A DNA stretch of 64,000 bases from Bacillota bacterium (GTDB lineage Bacteria; Bacillota; Clostridia; Christensenellales; SZUA-584). Within the stretch, counting starts at the first letter, position 1. Every line of letters starts with the position of its first letter. The translations under genes were made by a program, and so were the position numbers. Below are positions 40,506 through 47,976 of the stretch, one piece after another. The notes beneath the pieces were generated by a model. It had not been told where the DNA came from, did no database searches, and saw nothing but the letters and a program-made list of their open reading frames with translations. Location of the stretch: positions 1-64,000 of the forward strand of contig JAEYOE010000032.1 in the NCBI GenBank assembly GCA_023412005.1, read 5' to 3'.

Positions 40506-41749
40506 TTGCCCATACCATCCTTAAAAAAGCCCACCGGGTGAATGATATGATCGCCCTTGGGGTTAATGCCGCCGAGCGGCTTATCGGCCAGCATGCACGC
40601 GCGCTGCAGCGCAAAATGCCCGAAACGGCGCCGCACGTCGTCCACGGCCACGTCGAGCGCCTCGAATTTCTCGCGCTGCCGCTCGTCGCAAAACACCGAG
40701 AGCTGCAGCGGCTTGCTCGCGGCTTCCAAATCGGTACACCTCACACCGATGCTGCGAATCGGGCGCGGCCAGCTGTAGTTTTCGGCGAACAGCCGCATCG
40801 CCGCGTCCGCAATCTCACCGGATATGTGAGACGGGCGGCTCAGCTTGCACTGGCGCTCGAAACGGAACAGCTCGTTGTCGCGTATCGATACGGCCACGGT
40901 GCGGCACGAAAAGCCGTGCTCGCGCATACGCGCGCACACGCTTTCACACAGCACAAACAGCGTGACCTTCACATCCTCATTGCACGTTAAATCGCGCGGG
41001 GTCGTGGTGCTGTTGCCAACCGATTTGATCATCGATTCCTCGTCCATCTGCATCACGGGCGAATCGTCAAGGCCGTTCGCAAACGTGTGCAGCACATCGC
41101 CCACCTTCCCGAAAAGGCCGTGCAGCAGCGAGAGCGGCGTGGCGGCCAGCTCGCCGATGGTTAATATGCCAAGGCGCGCGAGCTTCGCCTTCGTGGCACG
41201 GCCCACATACAGCAGCTCATCCACGGCCAGCGGCCACGCGACGGTTTTGAAATTCTCGCGGCTGATCAGCGTGGTGGCATCCGGCTTCTTGATATCCGAA
41301 CCGAGCTTGGCGAATATCTTGTTGAAGCTGACGCCCACCGAGGCCGTGACCCCGAGCTCGCGCTTAATGCGCTCTCTGATTTCGTTGGCCACGAGCAGGC
41401 CGTCTTCGCCGCTCACATCCAGCCAGGCTTCGTCGAGCCCGAACGGCTCAATCTGCGAGGTGTAGTCGGCGTATATGCTGCGCGCGAGCTTCGCGTAGCG
41501 CAGATACAGCGGATAATTCGGGGGCAGCACCACGAGCCCCGGGCATTTTTCGCGTGCCTGCCAGAGCGCTTCGCCGGTACGCACGCCGGCTGCCTTGGCG
41601 ATATAGTTTTTGGCCAGCACAATGCCGTGGCGCTGCTCCTCATCGCCGCCGACCACCACCGGGTTGCCCCGAATTTCGGGCCGGTGCACGCACTCCACGC
41701 TCGCGTAGAAATTGTTCATATCCGAATGTAAAATGACACGCTGCTTCAT
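40502..41749 (-). CDS. dinB: Y-family (translesion) DNA polymerase, DinB/UmuC type
   Basis: A 415-residue lesion-bypass polymerase. It has HSDMNNFYASVE (catalytic Asp, with FYASVE), LAKNYIAKAAGV, DEAWLDVSG (catalytic DE), VGVSFNKIFAKLGSDIKKP, then helix-hairpin-helix and little-finger regions (LGILTIGEL; SIGVRCTDLE). DEAWLD instead of DEAYLD resembles the Firmicute group. The open frame reaches 41863, but the ATG at 41749, downstream of the promoter and LexA box, is the true start. It is controlled by two LexA boxes and coupled to the 87-residue gene. Confidence 0.9.
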   Translation of the reverse strand: MKQRVILHSDMNNFYASVECVHRPEIRGNPVVVGGDEEQRHGIVLAKNYIAKAAGVRTGEALWQAREKCPGLVVLPPNYPLYLRYAKLARSIYADYTSQIEPFGLDEAWLDVSGEDGLLVANEIRERIKRELGVTASVGVSFNKIFAKLGSDIKKPDATTLISRENFKTVAWPLAVDELLYVGRATKAKLARLGILTIGELAATPLSLLHGLFGKVGDVLHTFANGLDDSPVMQMDEESMIKSVGNSTTTPRDLTCNEDVKVTLFVLCESVCARMREHGFSCRTVAVSIRDNELFRFERQCKLSRPSHISGEIADAAMRLFAENYSWPRPIRSIGVRCTDLEAASKPLQLSVFCDERQREKFEALDVAVDDVRRRFGHFALQRACMLADKPLGGINPKGDHIIHPVGFFKDGMGK

Positions 41750-41761
41750 TTTCTTCAACCT

Positions 41762-41775
41762 CGAACATATGTTCG
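41762..41775 (-). promoter_or_regulatory. LexA (SOS) box 1
   Basis: CGAACATATGTTCG, a perfect match to the Gram-positive LexA site CGAAC-N4-GTTCG, between the -10 box and the start codon of dinB. Confidence 0.88.
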
Positions 41776-41780
41776 TATTT

Positions 41781-41809
41781 ATTATATGCATCTGCTTCAA
41801 AAAAAACAA
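41781..41809 (-). promoter_or_regulatory. dinB promoter
   Basis: On the minus strand TTGTTT (41809-41804), 17-base spacer, TATAAT (41786-41781), flanked by the two LexA boxes. Confidence 0.65.
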
Positions 41810-41821
41810 CAGGAAATTAGT

Positions 41822-41835
41822 CGAAAATATGTTCG
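41822..41835 (-). promoter_or_regulatory. LexA (SOS) box 2
   Basis: CGAAAATATGTTCG, one mismatch from the LexA consensus, upstream of the -35 box. Two boxes could allow cooperative repression. Confidence 0.65.
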
Positions 41836-41930
41836 TCATTTCATCGAATTGGAGCTGCGGCATGTCTCATCAGATGAGAGAAGGAGACTAAATTAACAGA
41901 GAATAAAACTAATAAACACTAGCATAACTA

Positions 41931-41959
41931 TTTACAAAACGTAATGATATACGTATAAT
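41931..41959 (+). promoter_or_regulatory. Promoter of the TetR gene
   Basis: TTTACA (41931-41936), 17-base spacer, TATAAT (41954-41959), 22 bases before the ATG at 41982. Confidence 0.7.
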
Positions 41960-41981
41960 ATGCACATAAAGGAGTGTCAAC

Positions 41982-42614
41982 ATGGACAAAGCAACGAAGG
42001 GAAAGCGCAAGAAAGGCATTGAGACAACGGGGAAGATACTTGAAGCGGCGGCTGAGTTTTTTGCGCACAAGGGGTTTGATGCCGTGCCGATGAGCGAGAT
42101 CGCAAAAGCAGTCGGCATCAAGGAAAGTTCTCTGTACAACCACTTTTCGGGCAAGACGGCGATACTCGACGCGCTGTTTGACATTTTTGCGAGAGACAAG
42201 AGCACATCACGCCCATCCGAACAGGAGCTGGATATGATGCTCGGTATCATGGGGCCGGAGGAGATATTCAAGAATCTGCTGATCTACTTTGGCAGCCATG
42301 TGAGCGCGCTGCTCAAAAACACGGCCATGATCATAAACAATGAAAAGTACAAGAATCAAAAGGCCGCGTCGATGTACTACGGGCATGTCGTCAACGAAGC
42401 CGCAGATTATTATGAGCGCCTGATTCAAAAAATGATCGACAGAAACATGGTTAAAAAAGTGGATGCGAGGCTTTTTGCCGAGCAGTATAACTATATTTCC
42501 ATCGCCTTAACCAAAGAGTATTTCATGGCGGACAACGGCCTAGCGGATGTGCACAGCGTTGTAAAATATATGATCAGAACGATTGATTTCTTCTGCGCCA
42601 TGATGAAGCCATAA
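41982..42614 (+). CDS. TetR/AcrR-family transcriptional regulator
   Basis: A 210-residue regulator. The N-terminal HTH is classic (TTGKILEAAAEFFAHKGFDA, MSEIAKAVGIKESSLYNHFSGKTAILDALF). The C-terminal helical domain would bind an unknown ligand. A GGAGTG ribosome site lies nine bases before the ATG. The Cys-rich gene starts 26 bases later and may be in the same transcript. No efflux pump is adjacent, so the target is unclear. Confidence 0.9.
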   Translation: MDKATKGKRKKGIETTGKILEAAAEFFAHKGFDAVPMSEIAKAVGIKESSLYNHFSGKTAILDALFDIFARDKSTSRPSEQELDMMLGIMGPEEIFKNLLIYFGSHVSALLKNTAMIINNEKYKNQKAASMYYGHVVNEAADYYERLIQKMIDRNMVKKVDARLFAEQYNYISIALTKEYFMADNGLADVHSVVKYMIRTIDFFCAMMKP

Positions 42615-42640
42615 TCTTTGTGAAAGCGAGGCTGGCGGCC

Positions 42641-43138
42641 ATGAAGCAAAAGCGCAGGCTTGAAGAGCGGTTCCGGCCGTCAGCGCCGTGCAGCTGTGAA
42701 ACATGCGTATCGTACTGCATGCGCCCCGGCTGGTGGACGGTGAATGAGGCGCAGGTCGCGTTTGCCCTAGGGCTTGCGCCGCGCATGATGCTTGAGATGG
42801 CACCCGATCTGAGTTTCGGTGTGCTGGCCCCTGGGTTCAAGGGCTGCGAGGGCGGTTTCGCGCGGCAGAACTGTTGGGGGTGCGGCTGCACGTTTTTGCA
42901 TAACAGGCGCTGTGAGCTGTTCGGCAGCGGTTTTTCGCCGCTTGAATGCCTGTTCTGCCATCATGAACGCGCCGGGCAGGGGCAAGCGTGTCACGCGGCT
43001 ATCGAGAAAGATTGGCGGGCAAACGGCCAAGAGCTGGTGAAAAGGTGGGTTGGCCTGATGGGGCTGTGGGAACCGTATGCGCTGGTGAGCGCTTATGCAC
43101 ATCTCGAAACCGGCGCGCAGCCAGCGCCGTTTGCATAA
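42641..43138 (+). CDS. Cysteine-rich protein of unknown function
   Basis: A 165-residue protein with clustered Cys: CSCETCVSYC near the N-terminus, FKGCEGG, CWGCGCTFL, RCELFG, LECLFCHHERAG and ACHAAIEKDW. The pattern suggests bound zinc or iron-sulfur clusters. The RPGWW and FGVLAPGFKGCEGGFA segments recall a clostridial family I have seen only as hypothetical. A GTG at 42620 is open, but it has no ribosome site; GCGAGG before the ATG at 42641 is better. It follows the TetR gene. Confidence 0.72.
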   Translation: MKQKRRLEERFRPSAPCSCETCVSYCMRPGWWTVNEAQVAFALGLAPRMMLEMAPDLSFGVLAPGFKGCEGGFARQNCWGCGCTFLHNRRCELFGSGFSPLECLFCHHERAGQGQACHAAIEKDWRANGQELVKRWVGLMGLWEPYALVSAYAHLETGAQPAPFA

Positions 43139-43165
43139 TCGCCCGATCGGGTATAGAATGCCCTT

Positions 43166-43894
43166 ATGTATATCAATTCCATTGCCAAAACAAACGAACC
43201 GCTTGATGAGCGCGATCAATATCTGAACGGTATCCCGGCCATTGCTGCCCTTGATACGCTGGCGCTGAAAAAGCCGGTGACGTTCTTGGTGGGCGAAAAT
43301 GGCTCTGGAAAATCAACGCTGCTTGAGGCGATTGCCGTCAATTTCGGTTTCAATCCGGAGGGCGGCTCACGCAATTTCGATTTTCATTCGACAGAAACGC
43401 ATTCAGGGCTGCACACGCTGCTGCGCCTAAGTAAGGGCGTGCCGCGCCCGAAGGACGGCTTTTTTCTGCGCGCCGAGAGCTTTTACAATGTGGCCACCGA
43501 GGTGGACCGGCTGGCGGGAGACCCACGCGATCCGTTTTTAAACGCTTACGGCGGCAAATCGCTGCACGCGCAGTCGCACGGTGAGAGCTTTCTCTCATTG
43601 ATGCTGAACCGCTTCCGGGGCAGCGGCTTGTATCTGCTCGACGAACCCGAGGCCGCGCTGTCGCCGTCGCGCCAAATGACGCTGCTGGCCCGTATGCACA
43701 GCCTTGTGAAGGACGGCTCACAGTTCATCATCGCGACGCACTCACCAATGCTGATGGCGTACCCAAACGCGCAAATCCTGCTGCTGGATGGCGGCATTAA
43801 GCCGGTTGATTATAAGCAGACGGAGCACTATCAAATTACGCGCAGCTTTCTGGAAGCGCCCGAAAGAATGCTGCGCATATTGTGCGAGGATTAG
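43166..43894 (+). CDS. Small AAA family (ABC-like) ATPase
   Basis: A 242-residue ATPase with Walker A VGENGSGKST (about 38-47), a signature-like SHGESFLSL, Walker B GLYLLDEPEAALSP and a switch His in IATHSPML. This is the AAA_21/SbcC-like single-domain type, lacking membrane or coiled-coil parts. The ribosome site is weak. It ends at 43894, adjacent to the convergent DUF4180 pseudogene. Role unknown. Confidence 0.85.
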   Translation: MYINSIAKTNEPLDERDQYLNGIPAIAALDTLALKKPVTFLVGENGSGKSTLLEAIAVNFGFNPEGGSRNFDFHSTETHSGLHTLLRLSKGVPRPKDGFFLRAESFYNVATEVDRLAGDPRDPFLNAYGGKSLHAQSHGESFLSLMLNRFRGSGLYLLDEPEAALSPSRQMTLLARMHSLVKDGSQFIIATHSPMLMAYPNAQILLLDGGIKPVDYKQTEHYQITRSFLEAPERMLRILCED

Positions 43895-44254
43895 TCAGTT
43901 TCCGCGCGTCAGTGCCTCCAGCGCCTCCTCAAGGCTGCTTTTAAAAAACACAAGAGTCCCTTTGTTGCTTTAATAAATAAAATCGCGCAATGCCTTGCTG
44001 GTGTATGCGCCAAAATCGCCCACCACCGCAAACTTAAAACGGTAGTTCGAAAACTTTTGCAGCACATCACCCGCAAAGCGCGTCTTGAGATCGAAGAAAT
44101 CCTCAGAGAGGCTTTCCTTATAAACCGCCATGCCATCGCAGTCGCCTGAATACCGCGCGGAGGCCATCAGATCCAGCGCGTCTTGTACGCTATTAAGCTT
44201 TTCTGTACTGTCAATCACGGCCACGGTTCGGCCGTTTCTTGTGATAAATTCCAT
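43895..44254 (-). pseudogene. DUF4180 protein interrupted by a nonsense codon
   Basis: The product begins MEFITRNGRTVAVIDSTEKL and matches DUF4180 through SEDFFDLKTRFAGDVLQKF, VVGDFGAYTSKALRDFIY, where a TAA (43970-43972) ends the frame at residue 94. The same frame continues SNKGTLVFFKSSLEEALEAL to a TGA at 43895, exactly the expected family tail. Members usually read RDFIYESNKG, so a single GAA-to-TAA change removes the last 24 residues. It has a ribosome site (AAAAGGAA) and is the third gene behind the HTH and hydrolase genes. The shortened protein may or may not work. Confidence 0.82.
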
Positions 44255-44257
44255 AGA

Positions 44258-45073
44258 TTAAATTCCTTTTAAAAACGGCATCACGGTATTCATCGTATCG
44301 ATGATCACGTGAGAGCCTGCAATCAGATGAATCGTTGCGTGAGGGACGAGGCTTTCAAGGCGCGAAGCCGCTTGCTGTGCGTCCATCGTAAAGTCGTCCT
44401 TTCCCGCGATGAAAAGCACCGGTATTGTGAGAGCGCGCAATTGATCGTCGGTTAATACCGGCAGCTCGCCGGTGAGCGGAATGAAGTTCTCAAACACCAG
44501 CACCATAAAGTCGCGCACTTCCTTGGGCACGTTGCCCAAGGCCGCATCGATCAGCGATGTATCGGTGCCGTCAGCACCCAAAAACGCACCGGTCGTGGCT
44601 AAGAATGAGGGCTTAATCGGCACGATGCCCGACGACGCAATCAGCCCGAGCGCCGTCGTTTTTTCGGGAAACGCGGCTGCAAAATGCAGTGACAGCCAAC
44701 CGCCGAGAGAATTACCGATCAAGGCGGCTTGAGGAATTTTCAGCACATTCATCAGCTCACAGAGCCAGAGCGGGTATTGGCTGAGCGCTAAGCGGTATTC
44801 ATCGCTGTTGCCGGCGTCGCCCGGAATATCCACGGCGTAAACATGATACTTTTCTGCCAAAACCGGTATATCACCCAGCCACGCCGCGCTGTTGCTGCAG
44901 GAGCCGTGCAGCAGAATCACGGCGGGGTTTTGCGCGCTGCCCGCTTCCAGATAAAATGTGCGGCCGAAAGGCGTTTCCGCGTATTTTTGCGCATACGGAA
45001 AAAAGCTTAAAATCCCATTGTAATAGGCGCGAATCTTGTCTTTGCCCTCCGCTGATTTAAAAACGCTGTTCAT
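44258..45073 (-). CDS. Alpha/beta-hydrolase
   Basis: A 271-residue alpha/beta-hydrolase fold enzyme: oxyanion region ILLHGSCSNSAAW, nucleophile GNSLGGW, Asp in FIAGKDDFT and terminal His in IAGSHVIID. The frame is open to 45151, but AGGAGG at 45082-45087 sets the start at 45073, which overlaps the stop of the HTH gene by 4 bases. A serine hydrolase acting on an ester or similar bond; substrate unknown. Confidence 0.88.
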   Translation of the reverse strand: MNSVFKSAEGKDKIRAYYNGILSFFPYAQKYAETPFGRTFYLEAGSAQNPAVILLHGSCSNSAAWLGDIPVLAEKYHVYAVDIPGDAGNSDEYRLALSQYPLWLCELMNVLKIPQAALIGNSLGGWLSLHFAAAFPEKTTALGLIASSGIVPIKPSFLATTGAFLGADGTDTSLIDAALGNVPKEVRDFMVLVFENFIPLTGELPVLTDDQLRALTIPVLFIAGKDDFTMDAQQAASRLESLVPHATIHLIAGSHVIIDTMNTVMPFLKGI

Positions 45074-45513
45074 AAGGGTTCCTCCTGTTTTGGCTCTGTA
45101 AGCGCTTCGATGGCGCTGAATATCGCAGCCATAAATTTGACGCTGCCCCACAGCGAAATGCGGACTTTTGATTCCGGTTCGATAAACTGCGCCTGCATCG
45201 ACGACGGGCCGTATTCGGGCGGTTTGCCATTCATTCCTGCGGTAAGCGCATTGACGATGCGGATCGCTTCGTCGCGGGTTGTCACATCGATATCGACGAC
45301 GCCGGACGCTGTGGCGTGCTGTGCAGGCAGCTCATGCCTTTCGGGCACATCATCGCTTTCGGTGAACACGCTGAGGTCGTGCCCCGATACGCGCCAGCTC
45401 TTGCCGATTTTAACGGCGCGCAGCTTGCCCTCGCGAATGTAGCGCTGAACGGTTTTCACATGCATGTGCAGCAAATCGGCAATTTGTTCGGCGGTATAGT
45501 ATGTTTCGTTCAT
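45070..45513 (-). CDS. Excisionase-type HTH DNA-binding protein with C-terminal domain
   Basis: A 147-residue protein. Residues 1-45 are a MerR/excisionase-like helix-turn-helix (TAEQIADLLHMHVKTVQRYIREGKLRAVKIGKSWRVS). The remaining 100 residues look like a separate small alpha/beta domain (VVDIDVTTRDEAIRIVNALTAGM). The upstream frame extends to 45711, but the ATG at 45513 has a GAGGAG site. It starts an operon with the hydrolase and DUF4180 genes and probably regulates it. Confidence 0.82.
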   Translation of the reverse strand: MNETYYTAEQIADLLHMHVKTVQRYIREGKLRAVKIGKSWRVSGHDLSVFTESDDVPERHELPAQHATASGVVDIDVTTRDEAIRIVNALTAGMNGKPPEYGPSSMQAQFIEPESKVRISLWGSVKFMAAIFSAIEALTEPKQEEPL

Positions 45514-45668
45514 ATATTGCTCCTCATTATTCCCTACAAGACTATAATAAGAAATAATGCGGAACAAGTCAAGCGCTTTTTTGATTAAATATGGGAGCAA
45601 TACGGAACAGACGATGTTTTTATTTGCGGAAAATGATAAAATGAGGGTAAGCACAGGAGGATGGTCGT

Positions 45669-46445
45669 ATGACGTTTCAAGATAAAATATGCGTGGTGAC
45701 AGGCGGCGCAAACGGCATCGGGCGCTGTGTCGCGCAAGCGTTCATCAATGAGGGCGCCTATGTCGCCGTGATTGATACGGATGCCGTATCGGGCGGCAAG
45801 CTGGCTCAAGCATATGGCGGCAGGCTGCTTTTTTTCGAGGGTGATATTGCCGACAAGGCAGCGCTGGAGCGTTTTTCAAAGGCTGTGCTCAATCGGTTCG
45901 GGCAGGTGGACTGCCTGGTTAATAACGCGTGCATCAGCAAGCGCGGCCTGCTCTCGCGCTGCTCGTATGACGATTTTAACGAGGTGCTGCGCATCGGGGT
46001 GACGGCACCGTATTATTTAACGTTGTTGTTCGCAGCGCATTTCGCGCTGGGCGCGTCGATTGTGAACATCTCATCCACGCGGCACATGATGTCGCAGCCA
46101 GATACCGAGAGCTACACGGCGGCCAAGGGCGGCATCAGCGCGCTGACGCATGCGCTCAGCGTCAGCCTTTCGGGCAAGGTGCGCGTGAACGCGGTGAGCC
46201 CCGGGTGGATCGATACGGGGGCGTATCAGCATGACGAAAATTATGAGCCCGGCTATTCCAAAGCAGATGAAGCGCAGCACCCGGCCGGGCGCGTGGGCAA
46301 ACCCTCGGACATTGCGAATATGGTGCTGTATTTGTGCAGCGACGTGGCGGGCTTTATCGATGGACAAAACATCACGGTGGATGGCGGCATGACGCGCAAA
46401 ATGATCTATCACGGCGATCACGGGTGGCATTACGATGGAAAGTAA
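45669..46445 (+). CDS. Short-chain dehydrogenase/reductase
   Basis: A 258-residue classical SDR: VVTGGANGIGRCVAQAF (cofactor site), VNNA, catalytic Ser in VNISSTRHMM, YTAAK active site and SPGWIDTGAYQ. FIDGQNITVDGGM at the end is typical of fatty-acid or sugar-alcohol reductases. AGGAGG lies 8 bases before the ATG. Divergent from the HTH operon; substrate unknown. Confidence 0.88.
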   Translation: MTFQDKICVVTGGANGIGRCVAQAFINEGAYVAVIDTDAVSGGKLAQAYGGRLLFFEGDIADKAALERFSKAVLNRFGQVDCLVNNACISKRGLLSRCSYDDFNEVLRIGVTAPYYLTLLFAAHFALGASIVNISSTRHMMSQPDTESYTAAKGGISALTHALSVSLSGKVRVNAVSPGWIDTGAYQHDENYEPGYSKADEAQHPAGRVGKPSDIANMVLYLCSDVAGFIDGQNITVDGGMTRKMIYHGDHGWHYDGK

Positions 46446-46465
46446 ATATTGCACCTTTTTAATCG

Positions 46466-46493
46466 AAAAAGCCGCCGGAAAACCGGTGGCTTT
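46466..46493 (+). terminator. Terminator of the SDR gene
   Basis: AAAAAGCCGCCGG / CCGGTGGCTTT around an AAAA loop, 20 bases after the stop at 46445. Confidence 0.65.
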
Positions 46494-46648
46494 GGCAGCA
46501 GACAAATATATTGTTAGCTTTTAAATAAAAAGTAAGTCATTCAGTCATACAGTCCACGTCGCAGAGATAAGCGACGACTGCGTAGCGGATTGCGAGGTAG
46601 GAATACACTTCAAAAAGTCACTCTTGATGTGAAGCCCATTCATTGCGC

Positions 46649-47590
46649 TTAACTGAAATAATCCGCAATACCGTTCGCGATGCCCTGTGCGCAAAGGTTC
46701 TGGTAATCATCGCTCACGAGCAGATTGTCCTCTTCTTTATTCGTCATGTGCCCCATCTCAATATTGCAAACCGGCACCGTACTCCAGTTAAAGCCGGTTT
46801 GGTCGCTGCGGGCCGACAGCTCTAAATTCTTCGCGCCCGTAATGGCACAGAATGCGTCGATAATGCAGCGTCCCGCCTTCTTGCTCGCGTCGTTGATGGA
46901 TGCGGTGCAGTCGTTTGAAGGAACCAGCACAAACGCGCCATGCACGGAATTATCGTTATTGCCGTTGCAGTGGATGCGAATCACAAGCGCGGCACCGGCG
47001 TTGTTCATCATTTCCGCACGCTCCTTGTTGCTGATATCCACATCGTGAGATTCTCTCGTCATCACCACGGTCGCACCGAGATCGGTTAACAGCTTTTTCA
47101 GCTTAAGCCCCACCTGCAGATTCACCTTGTATTCGGCAACTTTTGTATAGCGCCCCTGCGTGCCGGACGAGACCTTCTTCTTCGTATCGCTCGAGCCGGG
47201 CGCGACAGGCTCTTGATCCGAGTTCGCGTGCGCCTGATGACCCGGGTCAATACCGATGATTATCCCCGCAAGCGGCGTACCGGTCGCGTTGGAAACGGGC
47301 TGCACGGGCGGCACAGACGGCTGTGCAGATTCCGTGGCCGCCGTCTTCGGTGTGGCTGTGGGATGTGCAGTTGCTGTCGGTGAAGGCGAGGGTGCTGCCG
47401 TAGATTCTGTGATGTCGGGCGGTGTGGTGGAAATCGGCACGGGAGACGGCGTGGCAGCTGGTGCCGCTGTTGCGGCTGCTGTGGGAAACGGCTGTGCTGT
47501 GGCTGAGACAGATACAACCGAGGCTTGGCCGCACGCACCGAACAGCAGCAAAACGGCTGTGAGTACAGCCATTATTTTTAGATATTTCAT
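46649..47590 (-). CDS. N-acetylmuramoyl-L-alanine amidase (Amidase_3), lipoprotein
   Basis: A 313-residue secreted amidase that cuts the bond between MurNAc and the stem peptide. The signal peptide MKYLKIMAVLTAVLLLFGAC has a lipobox Cys at residue 20; a Pro/Thr/Ala-rich spacer of about 80 residues follows. The catalytic domain shows GIDPGHQ (zinc His), a second His in IRIHCNGN and the catalytic Glu in NIEMGHMTN. The ATG at 47590 is preferred to the TTG just before it, behind AAAGGAA at 47602-47608. Confidence 0.88.
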   Translation of the reverse strand: MKYLKIMAVLTAVLLLFGACGQASVVSVSATAQPFPTAAATAAPAATPSPVPISTTPPDITESTAAPSPSPTATAHPTATPKTAATESAQPSVPPVQPVSNATGTPLAGIIIGIDPGHQAHANSDQEPVAPGSSDTKKKVSSGTQGRYTKVAEYKVNLQVGLKLKKLLTDLGATVVMTRESHDVDISNKERAEMMNNAGAALVIRIHCNGNNDNSVHGAFVLVPSNDCTASINDASKKAGRCIIDAFCAITGAKNLELSARSDQTGFNWSTVPVCNIEMGHMTNKEEDNLLVSDDYQNLCAQGIANGIADYFS

Positions 47591-47976
47591 CAATTTCCGG
47601 GTTTCCTTTGTTCAGCTCTTATTCGTTGACATGGCAAACATGTATTTACATAATAAGTCTGAAACTGTCGAATGTCAACGGCGGTTGAAAACGTCTTATC
47701 TATGTGTTGTCCGATACGCAATCTGTTTAAAGGTGATCGCCTTCGCGGGGCGTTATCCAATGTTGTTTGGCTTGCTGCTCAGAAAACGAGAAAAATGCCA
47801 TCCATAGCAGATGTTTATAAGGCTATTTTCCTGTGCAGACCATGCAAAATCCATCCCCAAATTTAGGTTTTGCATATCTCCCTGATCATGCGGCGGCAGC
47901 CGTTTTTTTATGTCATCATTTACAAATGGCATCATTTGCATATATCATAACAGTATAGACCAAGAAGGAGGGCGTC
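47591..47976. other. Intergenic region between amidase and alkaline phosphatase
   Basis: No gene is supported. It holds two divergent control regions, a GCGGCAGCCG-T7 stretch near 47891-47907, and a palindrome at 47923-47938 just before the phosphatase gene. Confidence 0.5.
47923..47938 (+). promoter_or_regulatory. Palindromic operator candidate before the phosphatase gene
   Basis: CAAATG-GCAT-CATTTG, an exact 6-4-6 inverted repeat, overlaps a TTTACA -35-like box (47919-47924) and ends about 38 bases before the ATG. The regulator is unknown. Confidence 0.45.
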
